From Giardia muris (lineage: Eukaryota; Fornicata; Diplomonadida; Hexamitidae): 64,000 nt of DNA. Shown piece after piece: positions 29,901 through 38,615 of this stretch. Positions within the stretch are counted from its first letter, which is position 1, and each line of letters starts with the position of its first letter. Position numbers and translations under genes: made by a program. The DNA is taken from positions 186,001-250,000 of the forward strand of contig CM016929.1 of NCBI GenBank assembly GCA_006247105.1, written 5' to 3'. Below the pieces are notes generated by a model. That model was not told the origin of the DNA and ran no database searches. It saw only the letters and a list, made by a program, of their open reading frames with translations.

Positions 29901-30584
29901 AGAAGACATATCATTGGCTATGAAAGGGGCCTGGAAGGTACAAAGCTCGTAGAGGACGCACCCGAGCGACCAAATATCGACGGAGTCGTTCTCCGCCTCG
30001 CTGACGAGAGACTCGGGAGAACGGTAGGATTGCCGCTTCATGAAGGCCTCATCGGCGACGCTCTCGGTCTCGCTGCGTGGAACCCGGTAATCGCTGATCT
30101 TGACGTCGTCCTCGTCCGTGACTAGGATATTCGCGGGGAGGAGATGTTTATGGACAATGACTCCCATACCCTGTGCGTTTCTCTTGTGTGGGTTATGCAG
30201 GTATGCTAAGCCCTCGACTAGCTGTGTGAGGATGATCCAGACCCGCTCCTCACTCACGTGGGTTTCCTCTTGGGCATGCTTGCGGATATACCTCCCTAGG
30301 TCACCACACTCGAAATACTCCATTATGTAGTGAATTGTCATCGCGCTCTCATCGTCGACGATGTCCACGATCGGGACGACGGAGGGGTGGTCCAGCTTCG
30401 TGAGGACCAGCTTATCCTTCTTGAGTTGTTTTATCGTCCGTTGGGAGAGATCTCGGTAGTCGACGCTGCGACAGGCATACAGGGCCTCCGTCTCGCGAGA
30501 GAAGACCTTGTGCACCTTCCCATTGAAGCCGTTACTGATCAGCTCTCCGAACTTATATCGCTCAAGCACGAGTGGAGTGGCCAT
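26946..30584 (-). CDS. NEK-family pseudokinase with ankyrin repeats
   Basis: A 1212-residue protein from the ATG at 30584, after TTTCAAAAAAGC; the longer frame to 30644 has a non-ATG start. Residues 8-290 form a NEK-type kinase domain (YIMEYFECGDLGRYI, YRSPESL, DIWSLGCVLYEL). The catalytic set is lost: the beta-3 lysine is Arg39, HRD reads HKH (145-147), the catalytic-loop lysine is Leu149, and DFG reads DYR (165-167). From about residue 330 to the end come roughly 25 ankyrin repeats of the TALMYAAENGH type. Giardia has a hugely expanded NEK family, most of it predicted inactive and joined to ankyrin repeats; these are thought to act as targeting scaffolds on the cytoskeleton. Partner unknown. 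Confidence 0.92.
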   Translation of the reverse strand: MATPLVLERYKFGELISNGFNGKVHKVFSRETEALYACRSVDYRDLSQRTIKQLKKDKLVLTKLDHPSVVPIVDIVDDESAMTIHYIMEYFECGDLGRYIRKHAQEETHVSEERVWIILTQLVEGLAYLHNPHKRNAQGMGVIVHKHLLPANILVTDEDDVKISDYRVPRSETESVADEAFMKRQSYRSPESLVSEAENDSVDIWSLGCVLYELCTFQAPFIANDMSSLLQQIDSAVDANKIPAVYSDDLRNILKSMLVVNRRKRNSVVGLRANKTIKEYLRQVQEHNHEKAARKLEQERALRNSGQPFVDLKRSLLMIAAEEGNVKAIKKNLKRDIGKQDLLGKTALMYAAENGHEAICRLLDSELGLRCNKGMTALMYATESGRLGCIEYLARHEAGAQSADQRTALMMAVLKKNLRAVEILAQVESGIVNRDQVSATMLACCEGNTFAVNAISQHEAGLQDIKGWSALHYAAARNSVLCMNYLIKAEAKKVTNIGLTPLMIAAYAGHVKAVKKLLPYNKRCWDQESRTALMYAVRANKLETARLLVGEEGNFQDKQRRTALMLAVERNYVPIVELLVNSPSIEPGLRNIHGHTALHIATIHRYVECAALLLPKEAGLRVIDPNTQEEGETALELAFRKGDYIMASLLAPAEGPVPTGIIDERRKTDLIRAVEQGNTLAALCFVDQAGCVDMENKTALMHAAALNYPDIVRLLISYEGGMEVNGMLALTYALMAGNDEIVELLAPCESLDTSQYSREDNRRTELMTAVSEGDVFRTWCFRFQAGLRDVDGTTALMIAAITGNFHAARLLAPHEAGMRRNDRQRAYTLAIAAKNNGVARFLAQYEDTNLNVQGNTPLMLAAVENRIADFAGLKKHLKQANADGKTALMFAAERGYLDAVKLLLDESGARMTTSDWRDGYSALMLAAKFNHASVCEVLLTREKGMRNRNEWTALMVAAQADSVDAAAVLLKDEAGMLLLTGEMTTFKTAMMVAAEYGRLGVVQLLLPFEAGKQTSDGHSALMFAATNGHEQVTELLARSEAKLQLSLKSAAPGSTAMHLAAELGHASCLRPLLSFASGVAVKRNDGITALMLAASRNHVECVRLLKARQMRLQSNAGMTALMLAASRGHADCVRELIDEEFGLTNNDGFTALALAAKAGHSEAVRLLLPREGDIPPPDGTRLADVAAEDVRGLIRDYLQEQNSQFQRSNTLL

Positions 30585-30595
30585 GCTTTTTTGAA
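30585..30595. promoter_or_regulatory. 11-base bidirectional promoter spacer
   Basis: GCTTTTTTGAA is all that separates the two start codons of the NEK-ankyrin gene (minus) and the PDCD2-like gene (plus). The A/T tract is the expected Giardia initiator and must serve both directions. Confidence 0.65.
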
Positions 30596-31618
30596 ATGAA
30601 CACCCCACCCGGCTTGTACCGTGTGGCCCTATATAACGGGCCATTGCGGCGGGAGGACCTTTCCATTATGTACACGCATGTCGGGGGTGGCGCCTGCTTA
30701 CCGACTGCCTTTCAGGCACCGGATCTTGTTTGTCCCGGGTGTGGACAAGATCTTATTCCAATGGTACAATATGTCCTCCCCGATAGCACAGACGACCTTC
30801 ACCGCGTCCTCTACCTCTTTTCCTGTGATAGTGCGCATTTCACCGAGCATTTGAGGATCATGACCGTTAACATTCCAATATCAAAGTCCGTGACTGAAGT
30901 GACCGAAGTGGAGCCTCAAGTAGAGGACTCAGTCATCAGGGACGCATCTGGGAAGGAGGTGATCAACCTACTTGGAGGAGAGGTCGCGGACACTACAACC
31001 CTCCTTTCTCTCATCAAAGAGGGGAGTAATCCTTCAAGTGCAAGGGAAGCAAACGCGAAAGCGAAAGCGAGAGAGGCGGAAAAGGAACATGCTAAGGACA
31101 AGGAGGCGGGGACCATGGCCAAGAGGGACGGACCCATCCCGTTCACATTGAGACAAGGCCCACTGAGACCATACGATGTGTTCTCAAAGCCCATGAGCCT
31201 GGAGGATGAGCAGGAGGAGGGGGACAACGACGAGGACGAGGACGACGACGATGAGGAAACGGCACAGCTGACGCCTATGGAGGTCATACAGAGACAGTAT
31301 CCAAAGGCTATCCTCTTATACGGCTATGACGCCCCACCAATGCTCACAGAACCCTTCCTAAAGACACTACCCGACGCGAAGGAGCTCGTGCACGTGGTAG
31401 ACGTCTTCCCCACCATCATTAGCCTTCTGAAGCTTGCAGACAACGACGACTCTACCACGCGGAATGGGGTGGAGTTCCGTTCAATATCCATCTGGAGTAC
31501 GCGTAGCACCACACCAGGGTACCACGAGGGATTCGCCATCGTGGTCCCAGAAGAAGACTTGAAGCTGAGTGCGACCGAAATGAAGGCGCAGACCACCAAG
31601 ATTCATACGAAGTCGTAG
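30596..31618 (+). CDS. PDCD2/Tsr4-like protein
   Basis: A 340-residue protein starting at the ATG at 30596; the longer frame starts with GTG at 30572. Near residues 46-85, CPGCGQDLIPMVQYVLPDS followed by HRVLYLFSCDS matches the PDCD2 N-terminal zinc module (C-x2-CG....lLlQ.yaP....HR.lyvF.C). The middle holds a basic Ala/Lys/Glu helix and an acidic Asp/Glu run (about residues 205-222). The C-terminal part, from ILLYGYDAPPM, should be the second half of the fold but lacks obvious cysteines. PDCD2/Tsr4 proteins chaperone ribosomal protein uS5 during 40S assembly. The last 16 bases overlap the opposing elongin-B-like gene. Confidence 0.7.
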   Translation: MNTPPGLYRVALYNGPLRREDLSIMYTHVGGGACLPTAFQAPDLVCPGCGQDLIPMVQYVLPDSTDDLHRVLYLFSCDSAHFTEHLRIMTVNIPISKSVTEVTEVEPQVEDSVIRDASGKEVINLLGGEVADTTTLLSLIKEGSNPSSAREANAKAKAREAEKEHAKDKEAGTMAKRDGPIPFTLRQGPLRPYDVFSKPMSLEDEQEEGDNDEDEDDDDEETAQLTPMEVIQRQYPKAILLYGYDAPPMLTEPFLKTLPDAKELVHVVDVFPTIISLLKLADNDDSTTRNGVEFRSISIWSTRSTTPGYHEGFAIVVPEEDLKLSATEMKAQTTKIHTKS

Positions 31619-31869
31619 ACTGGATTGTGCTCTTCATCCTCCCCGACCTGGGACTTGAACTTGTACGTCAGGGGAGTGTCCTCATCTATGGCCATGTCCG
31701 CGAAGGTGTCGTCCGGAGACATCGGTTGACCTGCGAAGTAAAGACGGAGGTCTTCTGGGGGGTGTGAGACGAGGGGTCCAAGAACCCGGCAAGCGTCCTC
31801 TATCCGCGAGGCCTCGTCGAGGAAGAGGTAGTAGGAATGATCCCCACGTTCTACCAACACAAACAACAT
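31603..31869 (-). CDS. Elongin-B-like / ubiquitin-like small protein
   Basis: An 88-residue protein with an ATG start after TCTAGAAA. The order (strand-turn-strand, helix DEASRIEDACRVL, then HPPEDLRLYFAGQPMSPDDTF) matches elongin B, whose signature is PPdeqRLyk.dqlLdDgktL; DEDTPLTYKF fits the final strand. Elongin B joins elongin C in SOCS/VHL-type ubiquitin ligases and in transcription-elongation complexes; whether those partners exist in Giardia cannot be seen here. A generic ubiquitin-like domain is the alternative. The 3' end overlaps the PDCD2-like coding end by 16 bases on the other strand. Confidence 0.65.
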   Translation of the reverse strand: MLFVLVERGDHSYYLFLDEASRIEDACRVLGPLVSHPPEDLRLYFAGQPMSPDDTFADMAIDEDTPLTYKFKSQVGEDEEHNPVYDFV

Positions 31870-31893
31870 TTTCTAGAGTGCCTGTCCTTAATG

Positions 31894-34800
31894 CTAAAGC
31901 TTCAGATCGCGGACCCTCTCCGTCACCGCTTGGTCCTCAAGGACGTGAGTACCTATCAGCCGCAAAGTCTCGGAGAGGGCGGCAGTATCGACCTCCTGGC
32001 ATTCTGCGCACATGTCTAACAACTCACGGACCAGAATGGGATCGCTGGCTTTTGGGGCATAAACCCTTAGGACTTGTAGAGGTGCTATCCTGGCCAGACC
32101 GGATCGAACGATCTGACAGAAGCCGTACGTGTTGTGCATGAAAAGAACCATTTTCACCACCTCAACGATGACGATATTAGCAAAGGGGAGAGTTGGCAAG
32201 GTGTTTAGCACGTAGAGAAACAGGGGGGCGACCCTTGAGGTGGAGAAGGTTCTAGACGTGTCAGAAGAGCCCGCTGGTCCAAACCCATCTAGTCCCAGTG
32301 CACTCGCTTGAACAACGCTGTAATACACTAGAAAGGTCAAGTATTGCATCAGGTAGCTGTCAAGATGCTCCAGTTTCGTGGCATTCCGGTCCGTTAAGGT
32401 GAAGAATGCCTTGAGGGAGCCGAAATCAAGAATCTCGGGTGGTTCCAGGTTCAGACTTTGTCCACGAGTAGTTGATACGACTAAGCATTTGGTTGTTATC
32501 CCAAACAACTGACAGCACACAGAAATATACCGCGAGAGCTCAGTTAGAACCCGAATGATGGCACGGTGGTTTGGAACCATGCTTTCCGAGTCAGTGTTTT
32601 GTAGAACGTAACTCAGAGTCTGAAAGATCACATTACTCTCCACATCGACGTCCAATTGTGATGGAACTAGTACCAGATTGCCCTGGGAGGTCAGTAGCCG
32701 TGCCAAATTCCCATCTCTCATAGCCTCCTTCTCTCCATCAAGCCCGACAGCCTGTGTGAGTACATCCTCGGAGACTGTGGAATCAATTGCCGCATTGATG
32801 AGTGTTCGCCGTTCAGGTCTATATTGCCCCTCAAGCTGGATGGATAACTTTAAGGCATGCGTTAGCATATCAAGGATCATGATCGATAGAAGCTCACGTT
32901 TCCTTTTGTTCATGCCTTGACTCAAGCCCGTGTTCGAACCGAATAAAAGTCTGCATTCGGCATCAATGACCGCTACAGATGCCATAACTAGCCCCCTCAG
33001 TTCATGAGTCATTAATCGTGACGGGTCTATCTTCTCCAGGTGTCCTGCAATGATAGTGGTCGTCAATTGCAAGATGGACATCGCCGTAGAAGTCAAGGGA
33101 CGCTCTGGGATCAACTGGGCGACTGCATGAAGTGTCGTTTCGATCATGTTTTGGGTATGTTGTGTGATCCCTTGCGTCTGAATGAAGATAACCACTAACT
33201 GGCATGCGAATTGAAGAAGGTCGAGTTGATGCGCGTCATCAAGCTGGCGCAACGTCCCCTTTCCATAGCTGGTCGCGGAGATGGCAAGCGTAGCGACAAG
33301 AATCTCGAAAGTTTGGAGATGTAGTTCCTCGCCTCCACCACGACCCGTTGAGCCATAGACATGAAGAACCCTCTCAAAGAGGTCTCGTGTCACCTCCAAG
33401 GCCATTGTGGTGTCATCAGACCAAGAGGCAAGATTGATGACGAGGTATGCATAGCCAATGTAATTATCATCGTCGATCTTGCCTTGTATGTTCCTTAGGA
33501 GTGCAATGCTACTACTGGCAAGTAGATCGTGTGAGGTGGTGAGGTCCTCTGTCCTTTGTGCCTTCTGAAGTTCCTGTAGAACCAGTCTGATTGTAGTCAT
33601 CACAATTCTTGGACTTGAAATCTCATTGTTGATCAGGAAGTCTAGAATTTTATCCACAACCTCAGGGGCCTGCGACAGAAGGCGGTCAATGAGGCAGTAC
33701 AGGCTTAACTCAACGGATTGGTCTTGACAAAAAGGACCAAGTCGATCTCCTAGTTTGGAGAGCAAACTTGATATCTGCACCTGAGTGTAGAGCTTTAGGC
33801 GTAATGCGAAGGCGTCAAGAAAGATGGTAGCTAGAAGATGCACTAGAGAATGGCCAGAATAACTGGTACCATCTGTTGAGCATGCTGTCAAGTTTGGTTC
33901 CTCAATGACGAAGGTAATGATTTGTAGGAACGCAGAGGCGGCACTTGCGGGACACCCAGCCTCAAGAAGCAAAACGAATGGAGTTGACAAGCCTTGAAGG
34001 AGTACCTGACTCTTAACCTTGATCTGGGCAATTCTTGGTAATGCCTCTCCTAACAGGTCTTGTACAGGCCCGTCGATTTCGGCTAGCTCGCGTGCTCGAA
34101 AGCGTACGATGTGGTGCTTCAATCTGAGGATAGACGTTGCTATGACGTCTGGTCCTAATTCCTCTCCCCGGTCGATATAGAAGTCGGCTGGGATTGACAA
34201 CACCTTCGTGAAGCCTGGAGCACGGCTTAGGGCGGAGGTGAGGGCATGATTGGCCAGGGCTCGGCACATGTCCGCTTGAATCCGCCGTGACCCTTGTCGT
34301 GTGTCCACCAACTGTTTTATTTCGCTCATAATGTAACGCATGCAAGTGGGACGGAGTTGAGCCAAGGATGGTCTTTCAGGTCTTGGTTGTAAGGCCTTCA
34401 AAACGAGTTCCAAGAAGGCGTCGATTTCATGCTCAGCCGTGTATAAGCCAAGAACGGCATGGAGCCTATCGAGAAACTCCTTCTCCTGTCCACCCTCGAA
34501 AACGTTAACCAGAAGGGTTCCGACGTGTGTCAAGTTACAGAGAAACGCTAGATAGGCGATATCCGCATCCCCCGCCTTGAAGAGACAAGAGGTTTCAAGG
34601 TGGGTCCGGAACGTCTTCATCGCCGTCCCTTGTAATCCCAACAGACGTGTGGCGATCCTAGCACATTCCTCAAGGTCTCCACACTCCCAATAATCATCCA
34701 GAAGACGGAAGATCCCGCGTACTAGAACGACGATGTAATGAAGATATGCCCTTATTGTTGCCTCCCAATCTCCATTGTCAACAGTCTGAAGGCCGTGGTC

Positions 34801-35001
34801 AAAAAGGGTGATGATTAGGACGTACATCTCCGAGGGTTGCTCACCCCTCTTCTGAGCAAGTTCCCAAAGCTGTCGACCAAGTTCGAGCTGTTGGGATGAT
34901 GGTTCCAATCCTTCCGTCTCGATGGTAAGCTGGACCAGGTCCTTCCGAGAGACCGCCTGGTCCCTCTCGAGAGCGACGAGGAGGGCAGGAATGCTGGACA
35001 T
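31894..35001 (-). CDS. Large alpha-helical protein, HEAT/ARM-like (unknown)
   Basis: A 1035-residue protein made almost entirely of amphipathic helices with no low-complexity stretch, as in alpha-solenoids such as importin/exportin, adaptor or elongation-complex subunits. I cannot assign a family: no repeat consensus stands out, and there is no signal or membrane segment. The ATG at 35001 follows the A/T-rich tract AATTAATATGCAGTAAAAA, which also holds an AGTAAAA that could end the upstream cyclin transcript. The downstream elongin-B-like gene begins 24 bases after the stop. Confidence 0.75.
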   Translation of the reverse strand: MSSIPALLVALERDQAVSRKDLVQLTIETEGLEPSSQQLELGRQLWELAQKRGEQPSEMYVLIITLFDHGLQTVDNGDWEATIRAYLHYIVVLVRGIFRLLDDYWECGDLEECARIATRLLGLQGTAMKTFRTHLETSCLFKAGDADIAYLAFLCNLTHVGTLLVNVFEGGQEKEFLDRLHAVLGLYTAEHEIDAFLELVLKALQPRPERPSLAQLRPTCMRYIMSEIKQLVDTRQGSRRIQADMCRALANHALTSALSRAPGFTKVLSIPADFYIDRGEELGPDVIATSILRLKHHIVRFRARELAEIDGPVQDLLGEALPRIAQIKVKSQVLLQGLSTPFVLLLEAGCPASAASAFLQIITFVIEEPNLTACSTDGTSYSGHSLVHLLATIFLDAFALRLKLYTQVQISSLLSKLGDRLGPFCQDQSVELSLYCLIDRLLSQAPEVVDKILDFLINNEISSPRIVMTTIRLVLQELQKAQRTEDLTTSHDLLASSSIALLRNIQGKIDDDNYIGYAYLVINLASWSDDTTMALEVTRDLFERVLHVYGSTGRGGGEELHLQTFEILVATLAISATSYGKGTLRQLDDAHQLDLLQFACQLVVIFIQTQGITQHTQNMIETTLHAVAQLIPERPLTSTAMSILQLTTTIIAGHLEKIDPSRLMTHELRGLVMASVAVIDAECRLLFGSNTGLSQGMNKRKRELLSIMILDMLTHALKLSIQLEGQYRPERRTLINAAIDSTVSEDVLTQAVGLDGEKEAMRDGNLARLLTSQGNLVLVPSQLDVDVESNVIFQTLSYVLQNTDSESMVPNHRAIIRVLTELSRYISVCCQLFGITTKCLVVSTTRGQSLNLEPPEILDFGSLKAFFTLTDRNATKLEHLDSYLMQYLTFLVYYSVVQASALGLDGFGPAGSSDTSRTFSTSRVAPLFLYVLNTLPTLPFANIVIVEVVKMVLFMHNTYGFCQIVRSGLARIAPLQVLRVYAPKASDPILVRELLDMCAECQEVDTAALSETLRLIGTHVLEDQAVTERVRDLKL

Positions 35002-35029
35002 CGCGTTTTTACTGCATATTAATTATCGA

Positions 35030-36058
35030 CTACTGGGAAGGCGGCTTGATCTCAGCGACACTATCGAACTCGCTCGAGACGAACTTCGCATAGACGGCTG
35101 GCGGGGGCTGCCGCTCTCCGGCGCTATACATCTTCCACCAGGACTCGAGGAGGAACTGGCGTGCCTCAAGAAGGTCCTCGCGTAGATACCCCGTGTGGTA
35201 GACGAGGGCTGCGCTCCAGAGGCACGGGTAGTTGAAGGTCTCTCGGACAAGGAGGACGGCGGCGGCAGTTATCATTGAGGGGTAGAACCGATAACTATCC
35301 CAGGTTATGATCGCGATTTGGGTGAGGTAGTGAACCAGTTTGGTTTCCCGTGAGCCAAAGTCTGCAACGGAACAGAAGACAGTCAGAAAGCTGTAGGGGG
35401 TGATTGCCTCCATGCGGTAATCGAGACACTGGAGCAATGCAAGCTCGTTGTGGAAGAGTGCCTCGCGATGAGTCTTTTCGTTATCCCGGCCAAAGAGCTT
35501 TCTGACAAAGCGAGTGGCGTGGGCGATGCTACGTTTGCTCGGCTCCAACTTCTGGGAGACGAAAAGGGCGGAGGCAAGAAGATAGGGCGCATACTGCCGG
35601 ACCTGGATTCGACTAAGGACACGGTGGACCATGTCAGCCGCAAGGTAGATCGCGGTCTCGCACATGCTCAACTGGTTTGCACATCGAAGCAGGTTGTCGA
35701 AGAGCTGGGAGATCTGCCCGGGATCGTGCTGCTGGACGGTAATCGGATAGTCAGGACGGACACGTTCAACGTATCCGCCCTCACAGAGAAAGAGAGAGCA
35801 GTAGGCGTCGAGACATGGGGCCCCTGGGTGAGTGAACTCCTCGAAGAGCCGAACACCCTCGGGGATGGAGTCTCCTTGTTGGATCGTGATACGTTCCAAT
35901 CGGGGTTCTCGAGACTCCCGAAGAAGCAAAGGATTCGTAGGCAACGAGGGCGGCGGCAAACCCTTCGCATCGTCCCCGGGGCCGGCGATGCCCGCTGGTC
36001 CGCTGCCCTCGACGTTGTTAGTCTCGCCGAACGACTCGTCGCAAGGGACATCGGCCAT
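35030..36058 (-). CDS. Cyclin (A/B-type cyclin box)
   Basis: A 342-residue protein from the ATG at 36058 (after TCAAAAAAAGACCCG); the longer frame starts with GTG at 36112 and would overlap the kinase gene. The first 90 residues look disordered. A cyclin-box fold follows: LRCANQLSMCETAIYLAADM, QYAPYLLASALFVSQKLE (the helix-3 core) and ELALLQCLDYRMEAITPYSFL, with a second helical bundle (YPSMITAAAVLLVRET) behind it. It should bind a cyclin-dependent kinase. The order of helices suggests the A/B group, but transcriptional cyclins are not excluded. No clear RxxL destruction box was identified in the N-terminus. Confidence 0.82.
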   Translation of the reverse strand: MADVPCDESFGETNNVEGSGPAGIAGPGDDAKGLPPPSLPTNPLLLRESREPRLERITIQQGDSIPEGVRLFEEFTHPGAPCLDAYCSLFLCEGGYVERVRPDYPITVQQHDPGQISQLFDNLLRCANQLSMCETAIYLAADMVHRVLSRIQVRQYAPYLLASALFVSQKLEPSKRSIAHATRFVRKLFGRDNEKTHREALFHNELALLQCLDYRMEAITPYSFLTVFCSVADFGSRETKLVHYLTQIAIITWDSYRFYPSMITAAAVLLVRETFNYPCLWSAALVYHTGYLREDLLEARQFLLESWWKMYSAGERQPPPAVYAKFVSSEFDSVAEIKPPSQ

Positions 36059-36108
36059 CGGGTCTTTTTTTGACGCCGACGCCCTCCTAGGAAAGAGGCA
36101 TGAAAGGC

Positions 36109-36984
36109 TCACGGAGTGGAGGGGCTAGATGGCGAGATGGTGGCTAGGAAGGCGCGGAGGCAATCAGCGATGACAAGTCCATCTTGAAGGGGAACGCTAG
36201 ATTCGGGATGATAGTCCATCTCAAATCTTACATTTGACAGGTCTACCACACGTACGAGGGGGGCCCCCTGTTTCCGGGCCCAGATGAGGCTCAAGCCGAC
36301 CAAGTCCACATCTTGCAAGGACTCAAAGGCCTGTATGACGGCTATTGAGGCCTTCAGGAACGTTAGAAGGTCGGCCCCTGCAAATTGTAGAACGGTGGTG
36401 CGAAGTGAGTCTGGTTCGAGGCTACGTGCAAGCGGTTTTGGTAGGATGTGGCCAGGGTAAGAGAAAGATGGCGAAATCCCGCCCATGAGACGGATTCCAA
36501 TGGAATTGGTAGTACTATCACACCCCTTCTGGGTTTGCGAACGTCTCTTGTCAGGACTAGCATCGCAAGAGTATGTGCGACGTCCAAGTTTGAGGTCTAT
36601 GAAATCGAGGTGTTCCAAGTCCAAGAAGGATTCGAAGACAAGGAAGAGACACCCATCTTCCGGTGGGGTCCTCAGCTTGATCAAAGGTGCGCCCTTGGCA
36701 CCCTCCAGTATCCGTGCCAGAAGTAAATCAAGTGTGTCAAGGGAAAGGAGAGTGCATTCAACCACCAACCGTAATAGGGAGCCGACGACGACGTACACGC
36801 CCAACAACTCGGGCAGGTACGTAGAGAGGGTGGAGCACGCGCTTTTCAAGTGGGCATACCCCCGGAGCTCGTGTAGGGTGAGGCTCTTGGCGAAGAAGTC
36901 TCCCTTGGCGCTTTGCAGGTACGTGGTCCCGAGGAGCCCGGTCAGGCCGGCGGAGACGGTCCACTCGAAGCTGGCAGGTATCAT
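36109..36984 (-). CDS. Inositol polyphosphate kinase (IPK family)
   Basis: A 291-residue protein, the usual size of IPMK-type enzymes. The family signature PxxxDxKxG is present in the form HLDFIDLKLGRRTY (residues 125-138), followed by DASPDKRRSQTQKG and a serine patch, then GIRLMGG, which corresponds to the family's G-[FY]-R-[IL]-x-G. Near the C-terminus VRVVDLSNVRF and LQDGLVIADCL match the IDFA and D..GL motifs that bind ATP-Mg. It phosphorylates inositol phosphates; whether it is an IPMK, an IP3 kinase or an IP6 kinase cannot be told. Its ATG overlaps the upstream TTLL stop (ATGA). Confidence 0.85.
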   Translation of the reverse strand: MIPASFEWTVSAGLTGLLGTTYLQSAKGDFFAKSLTLHELRGYAHLKSACSTLSTYLPELLGVYVVVGSLLRLVVECTLLSLDTLDLLLARILEGAKGAPLIKLRTPPEDGCLFLVFESFLDLEHLDFIDLKLGRRTYSCDASPDKRRSQTQKGCDSTTNSIGIRLMGGISPSFSYPGHILPKPLARSLEPDSLRTTVLQFAGADLLTFLKASIAVIQAFESLQDVDLVGLSLIWARKQGAPLVRVVDLSNVRFEMDYHPESSVPLQDGLVIADCLRAFLATISPSSPSTP

Positions 36985-38591
36985 TTCAGTTTACTGTTTT
37001 CCTCCTTGCGCGCTGTAGACTTCGCACGCGGTGGCCGCCGCCCGGAAAAGGCGGGAGACGCGGCGAGGCGAGCAAACATCTCCTGAACGAAGCCGCTTGC
37101 GGGGCGGAAGCGCATGTCGCAGTCTTGCGTTTGCGACGCCAATAACCGCTGCAAGGAGGATGACTCATCCGAGCTCTCGCTTGACGAGCTTGAGTGCGAG
37201 CGCGAGCGTGACTCATCGGGAAGTGCCCCAGTGTGACGGGACCAGCGTTGCATCACTCGCATGAAATAATTTGGCCTAAGAGAGACTGGAGAGACAAGGT
37301 CAAGGGCATCCCAACGAAGCCCCGGGATGGTGTCAAGGGTTACCGTACCCGTGTAGAACTCACTTGTTGAAGGACGCTTCCCCCTTTTAGCCTCCTGCAT
37401 CAATTGAACGAGTTTCTCGCAAGAAGTCCTTGGAGGCATGAAAATCCGGTCGATGGTAAGGTCGAAAAGGTCGTCAAGCATTCGAGGAAGGATGTCCCAA
37501 GACACGGACGATTCCAAGGAGATGCACGGATTACTATTGATCTCGATGAGAACTGGGCGATAACTGGTACTCCCTTCGGGTCCTTCCACCATCTCGATCA
37601 TGAAATCGAAGCCGTACAGGTCAAAGCAGCCCTCACAATTGACCGCCCCAAGAACGGACTTGGAGAAGACAAGGAGGACGACGGTCATAATCCGCTTCAT
37701 TTGGGGCCAAAGAACACTGGTGAAGTAGTCCTGGGGCAAGTTCTCGTCGTCCTCCGCCATCTTCCTATCAAGGTCGCGATAATGCAGCATATTTCCATCC
37801 TCCAGGAGTCCGTAGCACTTCTGGACGGCATTGTTCGTCAAGTGGACGTTGAGGTCTGTCTTTTCCATGTCGTACTCAAAGGATGAGAGGCGAAGGTACC
37901 CGTATTCGTAGATGTACCCGGAACCTTCGCTTGTGATGAGGGCATAACAGCGGATGTCAAACTTCCGCCGGTCCAGGAGATATGGGTGCTCGAGATACTT
38001 CTGGATTAATAAAGTGCTAGCACTCTTGGTCAAACCCGTTCGTCCCCGAGCCTTAACTACCTCCTCATATTCCTTCATGTACGCCTCCACCTCCTCAGGA
38101 CTTCGAACTATTTTTATCCCTCGTCCCCTATTCAAGCCTACCGGCTTGACGATCCATAGGTTCTGCCTGTTTCTACTTGGAGGCGTTGAGAGATACTCAC
38201 TACGTAGAGAGGCGGGCTCCCCCGCCTCTCCCGCCTCTCCCGTGGCCTTGCTGATATACTGATAATGCCGTACAAACCTATCGAACTCTGCAGAGACGCT
38301 CAGGTTGTAAGTGATCGGCAAGAAATCAAAGACCCCGGTCCCAAGCCTCTTAAGAAGCGTCTGATAGAGAGACAGCTTCGAGTGTAAGACCCGCTGGCCC
38401 GGGAGGTGATTGAAGACGGTCCGCTTGTTGGTGGAACACAGAGCCCCATACCTCGCCGCGGGGGGCAAGAGTTGCTGCCAGCGGAGGTTGTACTCGACGT
38501 CGGACTCCGTCGGAGCCCACCAGTGACGCGACCGCAGCACCCTCTCGACGAGCTCCGGGTTATTTCCCGAGCCAATTGAGTACATGAACAT
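36981..38591 (-). CDS. Tubulin-tyrosine-ligase-like (TTLL) glutamylase or glycylase
   Basis: A 536-residue protein. The ATP-grasp TTL core is complete: NHLPGQRVLHSKLSLYQTL, WIVKPVGLNRGRGIKI (nucleotide-binding Lys and Gly loop), LIQKYLEHPYLLDRRKFDIRCYALI (with the family RKFDIR), YGYLRLSS, VHLTNNAVQK, and YGFDFMIE...PVLIEINSNPCIS with the Mg-binding Glu and Asn. TTLL enzymes add glutamates or glycines to tubulin tails; Giardia flagellar tubulin carries both. The C-terminal 110 residues, rich in Ser and Arg, could target microtubules. The gene ends with AGTAAAC in its last codons. It is divergent from the LRR-GILT gene, with 24 bases between the starts. Confidence 0.92.
   Translation of the reverse strand: MFMYSIGSGNNPELVERVLRSRHWWAPTESDVEYNLRWQQLLPPAARYGALCSTNKRTVFNHLPGQRVLHSKLSLYQTLLKRLGTGVFDFLPITYNLSVSAEFDRFVRHYQYISKATGEAGEAGEPASLRSEYLSTPPSRNRQNLWIVKPVGLNRGRGIKIVRSPEEVEAYMKEYEEVVKARGRTGLTKSASTLLIQKYLEHPYLLDRRKFDIRCYALITSEGSGYIYEYGYLRLSSFEYDMEKTDLNVHLTNNAVQKCYGLLEDGNMLHYRDLDRKMAEDDENLPQDYFTSVLWPQMKRIMTVVLLVFSKSVLGAVNCEGCFDLYGFDFMIEMVEGPEGSTSYRPVLIEINSNPCISLESSVSWDILPRMLDDLFDLTIDRIFMPPRTSCEKLVQLMQEAKRGKRPSTSEFYTGTVTLDTIPGLRWDALDLVSPVSLRPNYFMRVMQRWSRHTGALPDESRSRSHSSSSSESSDESSSLQRLLASQTQDCDMRFRPASGFVQEMFARLAASPAFSGRRPPRAKSTARKEENSKLK
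36989..36995 (-). terminator. Polyadenylation signal AGTAAAC (minus strand)
   Basis: An exact AGTRAAY match in the last codons of the TTLL gene, five bases before the ATG of the inositol kinase gene that follows on the same strand. Confidence 0.45.
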
Positions 38592-38615
38592 GAAATTCAG
38601 CAGTGCAGGATTTTT
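38592..38615. promoter_or_regulatory. 24-base divergent promoter spacer, TTLL / LRR-GILT gene
   Basis: Twenty-four bases separate the start codons. GGATTTTT directly precedes the plus-strand ATG and GAATTTC the minus-strand one. Confidence 0.5.
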
